A stretch of 64,000 bases of DNA from Sphingopyxis sp. (GTDB taxonomy: Bacteria; Pseudomonadota; Alphaproteobacteria; Sphingomonadales; Sphingomonadaceae): the NCBI RefSeq assembly GCF_019459305.1, contig NZ_JAIBES010000153.1, positions 1 through 64,000 of the forward strand. The letters run 5' to 3'. The notes under the pieces are model-generated. The model had not been told where the DNA came from and did no database searches. It worked only from the letters and a program-made list of their open reading frames with translations. Positions 29,719 through 38,387 of this stretch are shown here, piece by piece; position 1 is the first letter of the stretch, and each line of letters starts with the position of its first letter. Both the position numbers and the translations under genes were made by a program.

Positions 29719-29818
29719 TCTCCCCTCCCGCTTGTGGGAGGGGTCGGGGGAGGGCGTGTTCAAAAGGAGTGCCCTGACACAGGCTCTCGCCAAACCCCTC
29801 CCGCAAGCGGGAGGGGGA
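29719..29818. repeat. Dispersed palindromic repeat, family D, copy 1
   Basis: CCCCTCCCGCTTGTGGGAGG and CCCTCCCGCAAGCGGGAGGG lie about 60 bases apart and can pair with themselves or each other. They fill the gap between purM and purN. A related copy is at 60061-60169. Confidence 0.75.
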
Positions 29819-29828
29819 CTTAATGGCG

Positions 29829-30935
29829 TCAGCCATTATGCGTCGCGCTCCACGCGCCCATCGCGCTCCACGTCTCGATGCTGCCCGTCACGGTGCAGCC
29901 CTTGGCGCCCTCGGCGATATGCCCGATGCGAAACACCGTCTCACCCGCCGCTTCGAGCGCCGCGGTCACATCAGCGACATCATCCTCGGCCACGACAACG
30001 GCCATCCCGATCCCGCAATTGAACGTCCGCGCCATTTCCTCGGGCTCGATATTACCCTGCGCCTGCAAGAACGCCATCAACCGCGGCTGCTCCCACCCGT
30101 CAGCATCAACAAATGCATGTAAGGTCTTGGGCAGGATGCGCGGGATATTTTCCAGCAGCCCGCCGCCCGTGATGTGCGCCAGCGCGTGAATCTTGCCGGT
30201 TTTCACCAGCGGCAACAGGCTCTTCACATAAATGCGCGTCGGCGCCATCAGCGCGTCAATCAGCAGGACATTCTGGTCGAACAGTGCCGGTCGGTCGAGT
30301 TTCCACCCCTTGTCGGCGGCCAGCCGCCGCACGAGCGAGAAGCCATTCGAATGCACCCCGGAAGAGGCTAGGCCAAGGATGACGTCGCCATCCGCAACCT
30401 TGTCAGCGGTCAGGACCTGGTCGCGTTCGACCGCGCCGACGCAGAAGCCCGCGAGATCATAATCGCCGTCCGAATACATCCCCGGCATCTCGGCGGTCTC
30501 GCCGCCGATCAGCGCGCAGCCGGCCTGCTTGCAGCCTTCGGCGATGCTCGCTACCACTTGCGTCGCGACGTCGTTGTCGAGCTTGGCGGTGGCGTAATAG
30601 TCGAGGAAGAACAGCGGCTCGGCGCCTTGCACAATCAGGTCGTTGACGCACATCGCGACCAGATCGATGCCGACGCCGTCATGGCGCCCCGATTCGATCG
30701 CAAGTTTCAGCTTGGTGCCGACCCCATCGTTCGCCGCGACGAGCAGGGGATCATTGAACCCCGCCGCCTTCAGATCGAAAAAGCCGCCGAAACCGCCGAG
30801 GTCAGCGTCGGCGCCGGGGCGCCGTGTCGCTCGCGCCAGCGGGGCGATGGCACGGACCAGCGCATTGCCGGCGTCGATCGACACGCCCGACTGGGCATAA
30901 GTGTAAGCGGCGGGCTGGTTGTGCTTGGAATCCAT
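29829..30935 (-). CDS. purM: Phosphoribosylformylglycinamidine cyclo-ligase
   Basis: 368 aa AIR synthetase, fifth step of purine synthesis. Seen: [83 protein letters not shown] and [13 protein letters not shown]. Upstream of purN on the same strand, separated from it by a palindromic repeat. Divergent from the DUF2066 gene across a promoter region with a repeated palindrome. Confidence 0.96.
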   Translation of the reverse strand: MDSKHNQPAAYTYAQSGVSIDAGNALVRAIAPLARATRRPGADADLGGFGGFFDLKAAGFNDPLLVAANDGVGTKLKLAIESGRHDGVGIDLVAMCVNDLIVQGAEPLFFLDYYATAKLDNDVATQVVASIAEGCKQAGCALIGGETAEMPGMYSDGDYDLAGFCVGAVERDQVLTADKVADGDVILGLASSGVHSNGFSLVRRLAADKGWKLDRPALFDQNVLLIDALMAPTRIYVKSLLPLVKTGKIHALAHITGGGLLENIPRILPKTLHAFVDADGWEQPRLMAFLQAQGNIEPEEMARTFNCGIGMAVVVAEDDVADVTAALEAAGETVFRIGHIAEGAKGCTVTGSIETWSAMGAWSATHNG

Positions 30936-30973
30936 GGCACGCGCGACTAACGGTTCCAGCCGACAAATGCCAT

Positions 30974-31032
30974 GATTTCCTTGTCGGGGTCCGACAGATT
31001 TCCTTGTCGGGATCCAACAGATTTCCTTGTCC
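30974..31032. repeat. Tandem 23-base repeat with embedded palindromes
   Basis: Two and a half copies of a 23-base unit beginning GATTTCCTTGTCGGG (30974-30996, 30997-31019, partial 31020-31032). The first unit holds the perfect palindrome TGTCGG-GGT-CCGACA; the second reads TGTCGG-GAT-CCAACA. CCGACAA at 30959 adds a further half site. It sits between purM and the DUF2066-hdaA-ppk1 operon, so it could be a cluster of regulator sites. Confidence 0.8.
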
Positions 31033-31066
31033 GCGCGTGCGCTTTTGGGCAGAGCATAGAGAAGAG

Positions 31067-32338
31067 ATGAATTCCACCGCTCCCCTTCCGTTCGTCCACC
31101 GGTTCAAAATCGTCGCGTTGCCGCGCGACGGTCGCTGGCTCGCGCTGTTCGGCTTGTTCTTCGCGATCCTGCTCGTTGGGGTTGTCGAGGGGCAGATCAG
31201 CCGCGGCAATCGCGGCATCACCCCGATCAACAGCAGCGGCGATTTCCTGGCCAGCGGCATCCTGGTCGACGTCACGGGCGATAATGCCGACGACGCGCGG
31301 AGCAAGGGCTGGCGCGAGGCGCAGCGCAAGGGCTGGACCCAGCTCTACCGCAAATTGAACGGCAGCGACGGCCCCGCGCTTGGCGATTCGGTGCTCGACG
31401 GCATCGTCACCGCGATCATCGTCGAGGAAGAACAGATCGGCCCGCGCCGCTATGTCGCGCGGCTCGGCGTTCAGTTCGACCGTGTTCGCGCCGGACAGAT
31501 ATTGGGTGTCAGCGGCCGGACGCTCCGCTCGCCGCCCTTGCTCGTCATCCCCGTCTATTCGATCGACGGCATCCCGCAGGTGTTCGAACAGCGCAGCGCG
31601 TGGCAACGCGCCTGGGCGGAATATAACACCGGGCAAAGCGCGATCGATTACGTCCGCACCGCAGGCACCGGCGCCGACACGCTGCTGCTCAACGTGGGGC
31701 AAACCGGGCGGCGCGGGCGCATCTGGTGGCGCGTCATCCTCGATCAATATGGCGCCGCCGACGTGCTCACCCCAATCGCGCGCGTCGAATATTCCTGGCC
31801 CGGTGGTCCGATCAAAGGCCATTTTACCGCGCGCTTCGGCCCCGACAGCAAGCTGATTTCCAGCTTCACGATGACCGGTCCCAGTCCCGCGGCGCTGCCC
31901 GACATGATGGAAAAGGCCGTCGCGCGCATGGACCGCATCTATATCGATGCGCTGGCGGCGGGCGTGCTGAAAACCGATACCTATCTTGTCCTCGAAAAGC
32001 CCGTCGAGCGCGAAGACCTGCCCGAGGAAGCCGCGACCACCGACGAGGACGCGCTGCCCAGCGAAACCGACAGCAGCGTGCCGACCACCGCGCCCGCGGG
32101 GGTGCAGAGCTTCACCGTCCAATACAGCTCGCCCGATGTCGAATCGGTCACGGCGACCGAACGTGCCGTGGGCGGGGTCGCGGGGGTTGAGTCGGCATCG
32201 ACCACCAGCCTGGCGCTTGGCGGCACATCGGTGATGCGCGTGACCTTCCGCGGCGACATCGCAGCGCTCAGCGCGGCGCTCGCGGCGCGGGGGTACAAGG
32301 TGCAGGAAGGCGGCAGCACGCTGCGGATCAGCCGCTGA
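31067..32338 (+). CDS. DUF2066-like membrane-anchored protein
   Basis: 423 aa. One N-terminal membrane segment ([16 protein letters not shown]), then a periplasmic part resembling the DUF2066 proteins often encoded beside hda: [28 protein letters not shown] and [22 protein letters not shown] Thr/Glu-rich linker (about 325-350) leads to a C-terminal beta-alpha-beta domain ([23 protein letters not shown]). ATG at 31067 with GAAGAG upstream. Its stop overlaps the hdaA start by one base (TGATG). Confidence 0.75.
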   Translation: MNSTAPLPFVHRFKIVALPRDGRWLALFGLFFAILLVGVVEGQISRGNRGITPINSSGDFLASGILVDVTGDNADDARSKGWREAQRKGWTQLYRKLNGSDGPALGDSVLDGIVTAIIVEEEQIGPRRYVARLGVQFDRVRAGQILGVSGRTLRSPPLLVIPVYSIDGIPQVFEQRSAWQRAWAEYNTGQSAIDYVRTAGTGADTLLLNVGQTGRRGRIWWRVILDQYGAADVLTPIARVEYSWPGGPIKGHFTARFGPDSKLISSFTMTGPSPAALPDMMEKAVARMDRIYIDALAAGVLKTDTYLVLEKPVEREDLPEEAATTDEDALPSETDSSVPTTAPAGVQSFTVQYSSPDVESVTATERAVGGVAGVESASTTSLALGGTSVMRVTFRGDIAALSAALAARGYKVQEGGSTLRISR

Positions 32339-32988
32339 TGGCACGACCTACCAGCCAGATTGCGCTGCCGCTCGACTGGAGCGCCGGGGGCAGCAATGAC
32401 GCTCCGCTGGTGGTCGGGACCAGCAATGCCGATACGATCCGCTATCTGCGTCATGTCGCGACCTGGCCGGTGCGGACGGCGGTGCTCACCGGTCCACGCG
32501 GGTCGGGACGCAGCCTGATCGGACGGCTGTTCGCCGCCGAAACCGGCGGCCGCGTCATCGACGGACAAGATAGCGTGTCCGAGGAAGAGATTTTCCATGC
32601 CTGGAACGCCGCGCAATCGTCGAACGTACCGCTGCTGATCATCGCCGACGCGCCGCCCTCCGAATGGGGCATTGTGCTGCCCGATCTCGCTTCGCGACTT
32701 CGCGCTGTGCCGGTGCTGACGATCGCCGAACCCGATGATTGCCTCGCCCGCGATCTGATCGAGGCGCTGTTCGCGCAGCGCGGGATCGCGCTGGCACCCG
32801 AGGTGGCTGCTTATATCGTGCCGCGGATGGAGCGCAGCTATGCGATGATCCACCGCGTCGTCGCGGCGCTCGACGCCGCGTCGCTCGAACAGGGGCGGCG
32901 GGTCGGGATTCGTCTTACGCGTGAAACATTACTGTCACAGGGGCTAATCGATCCCGATCTGCTCGAACGACAGGACCATGATGCATGA
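32338..32988 (+). CDS. hdaA: DnaA-related replication regulator HdaA
   Basis: 216 aa. Homolog of DnaA's AAA+ domain that, with the sliding clamp, drives hydrolysis of DnaA-ATP and limits re-initiation. N-terminal QIALPLDW is the clamp-binding motif of Hda proteins. Walker A is reduced (LTGPRGSGRSLIGRLFAAE), and LPDLASRLRAVPVLTIAEPDD matches the Hda sensor region. Overlaps both neighbours: TGATG with the upstream gene, ATGA with ppk1. Confidence 0.88.
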   Translation: MARPTSQIALPLDWSAGGSNDAPLVVGTSNADTIRYLRHVATWPVRTAVLTGPRGSGRSLIGRLFAAETGGRVIDGQDSVSEEEIFHAWNAAQSSNVPLLIIADAPPSEWGIVLPDLASRLRAVPVLTIAEPDDCLARDLIEALFAQRGIALAPEVAAYIVPRMERSYAMIHRVVAALDAASLEQGRRVGIRLTRETLLSQGLIDPDLLERQDHDA

Positions 32989-35153
32989 CGCTCTCCGGAC
33001 AGCCCCTTCGCGCCGACAATGACGCCAACACGGGGCTTTCGACGTTCGGACCCGAACGCTTTTTCAACCGCGAGCTCAGCTGGTTGGCATTCAACCGCCG
33101 GGTGATGGAGGAGGCGCGCAACCCCGCGCATCCTTTGCTCGAACGCCTCCGTTTCCTGTCGATTTCGGGTAGCAACCTCGACGAATTCTTCATGGTTCGC
33201 GTTGCGGGGCTGAAGGGCCAGCAGCTGCAGGGAATCGACGATCCCTCCGCCGACGGCCGCTCGCCCAGCCAGCAGCTCGCCGAAATCGAGGCCGAGGTGA
33301 ACCGGCTGGTCGATCAGCAGCAGAGCGAATGGCAGCGGCTCCACAAGCTGCTTGGCGAACAGGGCATCGTCGTCCACGGCACTGGGTCCGACCGCGAACC
33401 GCTGCGCGCCGCGCTGCGCCAGTATTTCATCGACCAGATTTTCCCGATCCTGACCCCGCAGGTGCTCGACCCGGCGCACCCCTTTCCCTTCATCCCTAAT
33501 CGCGGGCTGGGGATCATCTTCGACCTGCAGCGCAAGGCGACGGGCGAGACGGTGCGCGAACTGGTCCTGATCCCCGCGGCGCTGCCGCGCTTCGTGGCCG
33601 TGCCCGGGCAGGCGCAGGCCTTTGTGCCGATCGAATATCTGATCGAGATTTTCGGCGACCTGCTGTTCCCCGGTTTCACGATCCGCTCGCTCGGGGTGTT
33701 CCGCATCATCCGTGACAGCGATATCGAGCTCGAGGAAGAAGCCGAAGATCTGGTGCGCCTGTTCCGCACCGCGATCCGCCGCCGCCGCCGCGGCCGCGTC
33801 ATCCTGCTCGAACTCGAAGCCGATATGCCCGGCGAGATTGCCGAAGTGCTCAACGCCGATATTCAGGGGCATGAAGCGATCGTTGCCAAGATTGGCGGCT
33901 TCGTCGGGCTCGCAGCCCTGTCGGCGCTGGTCGATGTCGATCGCCCCGACCTGAAATTCCCGGCCTATTCGGCGCGCTTCCCCGAACGCATCCGCGAACA
34001 TGGCGGCGATTGTTTTGCCGCGATCCGCAGCAAGGACATTCTGGTCCACCACCCCTATGAAAGCTTCGAGGTCGTCCTCGCTTTCCTGCGGCAGGCGGCG
34101 GCCGATCCCGATGTGGTAGCAATCAAGCAGACGCTGTATCGCGCCGGCGACCAGTCGCCGGTGATCCGCGCGCTGATCGAAGCGGCCGAGGCAGGCAAGT
34201 CGGTGACCGCGGTGGTCGAACTCAAGGCACGCTTCGATGAAGAGCAGAATCTGCTGTGGGCGAACCAGCTCGAACGCGCCGGGGTGCAGGTCGTTTACGG
34301 CTTCATCGAGTGGAAAACGCACGCCAAGATTTCGATGGTCGTGCGCCGCGAAGGGCAGGGGTATCGCACCTATTGCCACTTCGGAACGGGCAATTACCAT
34401 CCGGTCACCGCGCGCATCTATACCGATCTCAGTTTCTTTACCGCCGATCCCCGCGCCGGGCGCGATGCGGCGCAGCTGTTCAACTATATCACCGGCTATG
34501 TCGAACCCGAACGGCTCGACATGATCACCATGTCGCCGCTCAACATGCGCGCGCATCTGAGCGACCTGATTGATGCCGAAATCGCGGCGGCAAAAACGGG
34601 GCAGCCGTCGGGTGTGTGGGCCAAGATGAACAGCCTCGTCGATCCCGACATCATCGACAAATTGTACGAAGCAAGCATCGCTGGCGTGCCGATCGAGCTG
34701 ATCGTCCGCGGCATCTGCTGCCTCCGCCCCGACGTCCCCGGCCTGTCGGAAACGATCCGCGTCAAATCGGTGGTCGGGCGTTTCCTCGAGCACAGCCGCG
34801 TCTGGGCATTTGCCAACGGCGCGTCGCTGCCGCATCAGCGTGCAAAGCTGTACATCAGCAGCGCCGACTGGATGCCCCGCAACTTCGACCGCCGCGTCGA
34901 ATATATGATCCCGATCGAAAATCCGACGGTGCATGACCAGATTCTGGACCAGGTGCTGGTCGCAAACCTGATCGACAATGAACAAAGCTGGGTGCTGCAA
35001 TCCGACGGCACCTATGTCCGCACAAGCCCGGGCGATAAGCCATTCAACCTCCATCATTATTTCATGAACAACCCGTCGTTGTCGGGCCGCGGGACGGCGC
35101 TGCACAAGCGCCAGGACGTCCCGACACTCGCCTTCAACATGCGCGATGATTGA
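32985..35153 (+). CDS. ppk1: Polyphosphate kinase 1
   Basis: 722 aa; makes polyphosphate from ATP. N-terminal FFNRELSWLAFNRRVMEEA and SGSNLDEFFMVRVAGLK; the autophosphorylated His in EWKTHAKISMVVRREG, the second active-site His in VVGRFLEHSRVW. Begins inside the end of hdaA (ATGA) and its end overlaps ppx by 8 bases. Full family length. Confidence 0.97.
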   Translation: MTLSGQPLRADNDANTGLSTFGPERFFNRELSWLAFNRRVMEEARNPAHPLLERLRFLSISGSNLDEFFMVRVAGLKGQQLQGIDDPSADGRSPSQQLAEIEAEVNRLVDQQQSEWQRLHKLLGEQGIVVHGTGSDREPLRAALRQYFIDQIFPILTPQVLDPAHPFPFIPNRGLGIIFDLQRKATGETVRELVLIPAALPRFVAVPGQAQAFVPIEYLIEIFGDLLFPGFTIRSLGVFRIIRDSDIELEEEAEDLVRLFRTAIRRRRRGRVILLELEADMPGEIAEVLNADIQGHEAIVAKIGGFVGLAALSALVDVDRPDLKFPAYSARFPERIREHGGDCFAAIRSKDILVHHPYESFEVVLAFLRQAAADPDVVAIKQTLYRAGDQSPVIRALIEAAEAGKSVTAVVELKARFDEEQNLLWANQLERAGVQVVYGFIEWKTHAKISMVVRREGQGYRTYCHFGTGNYHPVTARIYTDLSFFTADPRAGRDAAQLFNYITGYVEPERLDMITMSPLNMRAHLSDLIDAEIAAAKTGQPSGVWAKMNSLVDPDIIDKLYEASIAGVPIELIVRGICCLRPDVPGLSETIRVKSVVGRFLEHSRVWAFANGASLPHQRAKLYISSADWMPRNFDRRVEYMIPIENPTVHDQILDQVLVANLIDNEQSWVLQSDGTYVRTSPGDKPFNLHHYFMNNPSLSGRGTALHKRQDVPTLAFNMRDD

Positions 35154-36642
35154 AACTTTGGGACTGTCGCGAACCTCAAAACAGGCGGTTCACCGCTCCG
35201 CAGTCATCGACATCGGATCAAACTCGGTTCGCCTCGTCGTTTATGAAGGACCGGCGCGCGCGCCCGCGGTGATCTTTAACGAAAAGGTCGCAGCCGGGCT
35301 GGGCCGCGGCCTCGCAATCGATGGCCGCATCGCCGACGAGGATGCCAAGCGCGGCCTTACCGCGCTGCGCCGCTACGCGCTGCTCGCCAAACATATGGAG
35401 GTCAAGAACCTGCAATGTGTCGCGACCGCGGCCGTGCGTGACGCCAAAAACGGTCCCGAATTCATTGCCGCTGCGGCCGAGGCGGGGCTCAAAATTCGCC
35501 TGTTGTCGGGCGAGGAAGAAGCCGAAGCCGCGGGATACGGCGTGTTGTCGGCGATCCCCGACGCGCATGGCATCGCGGTCGACCTCGGCGGTGGCAGCCT
35601 TGAACTGGCCGAGGTGGCCAATGGTCAGGTCGGACGCCGCGCGTCCTTCCCGCTCGGGGTGTTGAGGCTGCCCGCGCTGCGTAAGGATGGGCAACAGACG
35701 TTCGAGCGCGCGGTCCGCAAGATGCTCCGGACGGCAGGTTGGCCAAACGGCATGACCGGCCTGCCGCTCTATCTGGTCGGCGGATCGTGGCGCGCGCTAT
35801 CGCGTCTCGACCTTGAATTGACGCAGGATCCGCTCGCGGTGCTCGACCAGCACAGCCTGCCGCGGGCTGCCCTACGGCGCCTCGTTCGCGCTACCAATCG
35901 GCTGACGTTCGAAGAGTTGCGCTCGATCCCCGGCATGGCATCGAACCGTGCCGCTGCCTTGCCCGACGCGGCGGCGCTGCTCGCGGCGTTGGTCAATATC
36001 CTCGATGTCCCCGAAATGACGGTGTCATCGTCGGGCCTGCGCGAAGGGCTGCTCTATCAGGCGCTCGACGCTGAAACGCGCGCGCAGGATCCGCTGATCG
36101 TCGCCGCGGAGTTTGAGGGGCGCCGGCTCGCACGCTTTGCCCCGCATGGCCGCGCGATCACCGAATGGATTGCGCCGCTGTTCACCGGCGAGGCACCCGC
36201 CGACAGCCGCGTCCGGCTCGCCGCCAGCCTGCTCAGCGATGTCGCCTGGTCTGCCAACCCCGACTTCCGTGCCGAACGCGGGACCGAGATCGGATTGCAC
36301 GGGAACTGGCGCGGCATCGATATTCCGGGGCGCATCCTGCTCGCGCGGGCGCTTCATGCTGGCTTCGGCGGTGCCGACAGCGATTTTCCCGACATGGGGC
36401 CGCTGGTGGCGCCCGAACGGCTGGCGCGGGCGCGGCAATGGGGCCTCGCGATCCGGCTGGCGCAGCGGCTGACCGGCGGGGTCGAGGCGCCGCTGAAAGC
36501 CAGCCATATCGCGCTGGTGGATGGGAAGCTGCGGCTCAGCCTCGACAAGGGATGGCACCATCTGGCGGGTGAATCGGTCGAGCGCCGACTGCGGTCGTTG
36601 GCGCAGGCGCTGGATACCAAGCCGGACATGATGCTGCTTTAG
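35146..36642 (+). CDS. ppx: Ppx/GppA phosphatase (exopolyphosphatase)
   Basis: 498 aa ASKHA-fold enzyme that removes terminal phosphate from polyphosphate or pppGpp. Nucleotide-site motifs SAVIDIGSNSVRLVVYEG, TAAVRDAKNGPEFI, RLLSGEEEAEAAGYGVLSAI and VDLGGGSLELAEV. The C-terminal half (about 320-498) is an HD-like helical extension. Coupled to ppk1 by overlap, which places polyP synthesis and breakdown under one transcript. Whether it prefers polyP or pppGpp cannot be told. Confidence 0.92.
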   Translation: MIETLGLSRTSKQAVHRSAVIDIGSNSVRLVVYEGPARAPAVIFNEKVAAGLGRGLAIDGRIADEDAKRGLTALRRYALLAKHMEVKNLQCVATAAVRDAKNGPEFIAAAAEAGLKIRLLSGEEEAEAAGYGVLSAIPDAHGIAVDLGGGSLELAEVANGQVGRRASFPLGVLRLPALRKDGQQTFERAVRKMLRTAGWPNGMTGLPLYLVGGSWRALSRLDLELTQDPLAVLDQHSLPRAALRRLVRATNRLTFEELRSIPGMASNRAAALPDAAALLAALVNILDVPEMTVSSSGLREGLLYQALDAETRAQDPLIVAAEFEGRRLARFAPHGRAITEWIAPLFTGEAPADSRVRLAASLLSDVAWSANPDFRAERGTEIGLHGNWRGIDIPGRILLARALHAGFGGADSDFPDMGPLVAPERLARARQWGLAIRLAQRLTGGVEAPLKASHIALVDGKLRLSLDKGWHHLAGESVERRLRSLAQALDTKPDMMLL

Positions 36643-36644
36643 TC

Positions 36645-36755
36645 TCGTCGCCCTCGCGAAGGGGGGCGCTTTCGTTTTGCGCAGTGACGCAGGAGAAGTC
36701 TGCGATCGGCCGCGATCAGAGGCACGCGACTCTGAATGACCCTTCGCGGGGCGAT
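36645..36755. repeat. Palindromic repeat between ppx and rnd
   Basis: CGTCGCCCTCGCGAAGGGGG near 36648 and GACCCTTCGCGGGGCGATG near 36738 are inverted relatives of the family C unit, in a convergent gap that needs termination in both directions. Confidence 0.55.
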
Positions 36756-36761
36756 GTCAGG

Positions 36762-37949
36762 TTAAGCCTCGGCTGCCGTTGCGGCGTCGATTTCGCTCAT
36801 CACCAGCTTGCCGTGCTTGACCGCAAAGCCCATCCGGCCTTCAACCAGGTTGAGCGCGGCAAAGCCGAACACGTCGTAACGCCAGCCTTGCAACATCGCG
36901 ATGCCCTCACGGCCGCCTGCCGCGAGCGCTTCCAGATCGTCGCTGCGCGCGATCAGGCGCGATGCGACGTTGAGTTCACGGGCGCGGATTTTCAGCAGCA
37001 GCTTCAGCAGGTCGGCAACCAGCGCGCCTTCCTTGCCCAGCCCCGGGCCGCGCGGGGCGCGGTCGGGCATGTCGTCCTTGTCCATCGGCTTGGCGCTGGC
37101 GATCGCGTCCATCAGCCGCGCACCGATATCGTTGCCGCGCCAGGTGGCCGACAGACCGCGGACGCGGCCTAGCCCGTCCTGATCCTTCGGCGGATGCGCC
37201 GCGATGTCGGCGAGCGTCTCGTCCTTGACGATGCGCCCACGCGGCAGGTTCTTCGACCGCGCCTCGCGTTCACGCCATGCAGCGAGCGCCTGCAACCGGC
37301 CCAGCACATCAGGCTTGCGCGAAGGTATTTTGATTCGCTGCCAAGCGTTTTCGGGATCTAGATTATAGTTCGACGGATCGGCCAGCTTTTCCATCTCCTC
37401 GTCGAGCCAGTGACCCCGACCGGTCTTGACCAGCTTGTCGAGCATCATCGGGAAAATCTTGGCGAGATGGGTGACGTCGCCGATGGCATAGTCGATCTGG
37501 CGCTTGTCGAGCGGGCGGCGGCTCCAGTCGGTAAAGCGCGCGCCCTTGTCGAGTTGCAGCCCGATCCACGCCTCGACCAGGTTCGAATAACCGACTTGCT
37601 CGGCCTGGCCGATCGCCATCTGGCCGATCTGGGTGTCGAAAATCGGATGCGGTGTCTTGCCGGTCAGGTTGAAGATAATTTCGACGTCCTGCCCGCCGGC
37701 GTGAAAGACCTTCAGCATATCCTTATTGTCGACCAGCAGGTCGAGCAAAGGCTTCAGGTCCATGCCCGGCGCCAGCGGATCGATCGCCGCGGCATGCTCG
37801 CGGTCGGCGACCTGAATCAGGCACAGCTCTGGCCAAAACGTGTTTTCACGCATGAATTCGGTATCGACGGCGATGAAATCGCTGCGACCGATCAGGGCGC
37901 AGAATTCGACGAGAGCGGCGTTGGTTTCGATCAACGGATGGACTTGCAT
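36762..37949 (-). CDS. rnd: Ribonuclease D
   Basis: 395 aa 3'-5' exoribonuclease, trimming tRNA precursors. DEDD exonuclease residues: FIAVDTEFMRENTFWPELCLIQ, FHAGGQDVEIIFNL and the tyrosine motif IDYAIGDVTHLAKI. An HRDC domain follows (about 215-290: RLQALAAWREREARSKNLPRGRIVKDETLADIA). Family length. Convergent with ppx. Confidence 0.95.
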   Translation of the reverse strand: MQVHPLIETNAALVEFCALIGRSDFIAVDTEFMRENTFWPELCLIQVADREHAAAIDPLAPGMDLKPLLDLLVDNKDMLKVFHAGGQDVEIIFNLTGKTPHPIFDTQIGQMAIGQAEQVGYSNLVEAWIGLQLDKGARFTDWSRRPLDKRQIDYAIGDVTHLAKIFPMMLDKLVKTGRGHWLDEEMEKLADPSNYNLDPENAWQRIKIPSRKPDVLGRLQALAAWREREARSKNLPRGRIVKDETLADIAAHPPKDQDGLGRVRGLSATWRGNDIGARLMDAIASAKPMDKDDMPDRAPRGPGLGKEGALVADLLKLLLKIRARELNVASRLIARSDDLEALAAGGREGIAMLQGWRYDVFGFAALNLVEGRMGFAVKHGKLVMSEIDAATAAEA

Positions 37950-38057
37950 AGCGCGCCTATACAGCTAGTTGAAAAGAACGGGCAGGAAAAATTGTCCGTA
38001 CTCTTCGGGTCGCGGAACCGGAATACCGGTCAGAGGAAAAACGAAGGGATTTGGGGC

Positions 38058-38387
38058 ATGATGTGGGTCGGTTGGGCGCTGGCCGCGCTGGGTTTTGCGC
38101 TGCTGGTCGGGCAATATGCGGCGGGGCAGGCGGATATTTTCGTCTCGATCGCCAATCCGCGGCCGCTTGATGAAGAATCGATGGTGGTGATGCTGAAAGG
38201 CTGGGGGTTTGCGGTGCAGGCGGTGCAGCCGTTCCTGACGCCGGAATCCGATCAGGGCCTGTGCGATGTACGCATATTCGCGACGCGGCGACAGATGTTG
38301 ATGGCGATAGCGAGTTTCGGCTTCCTGCGCCCGGTCACCGTCGCTTGGCGCGCCCACGCCGGCGTGCTGCCGCTGGGAGACGCCTGA
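38058..38387 (+). CDS. Small membrane-anchored hypothetical protein
   Basis: 109 aa. An N-terminal hydrophobic helix (WALAALGFALLVGQYAAG), then a small soluble region ending in ASFGFLRPVTVAWRAHAGVLPLGDA. Family not recognised. GGGG lies right before the first of two adjacent ATGs (38058, 38061). Its stop overlaps the flavoprotein gene start (TGATG), so the two are translationally coupled and probably act together. Confidence 0.65.
   Translation: MMWVGWALAALGFALLVGQYAAGQADIFVSIANPRPLDEESMVVMLKGWGFAVQAVQPFLTPESDQGLCDVRIFATRRQMLMAIASFGFLRPVTVAWRAHAGVLPLGDA

Noticed and set aside
30974-31032. CRISPR array
   Set aside because: Units are joined directly with no spacers, only two and a half copies, and no cas genes are in the window.
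32838-35105. 755-codon minus-strand frame opposite ppk1
   Set aside because: Shadow of ppk1, which carries all catalytic His motifs on the plus strand.
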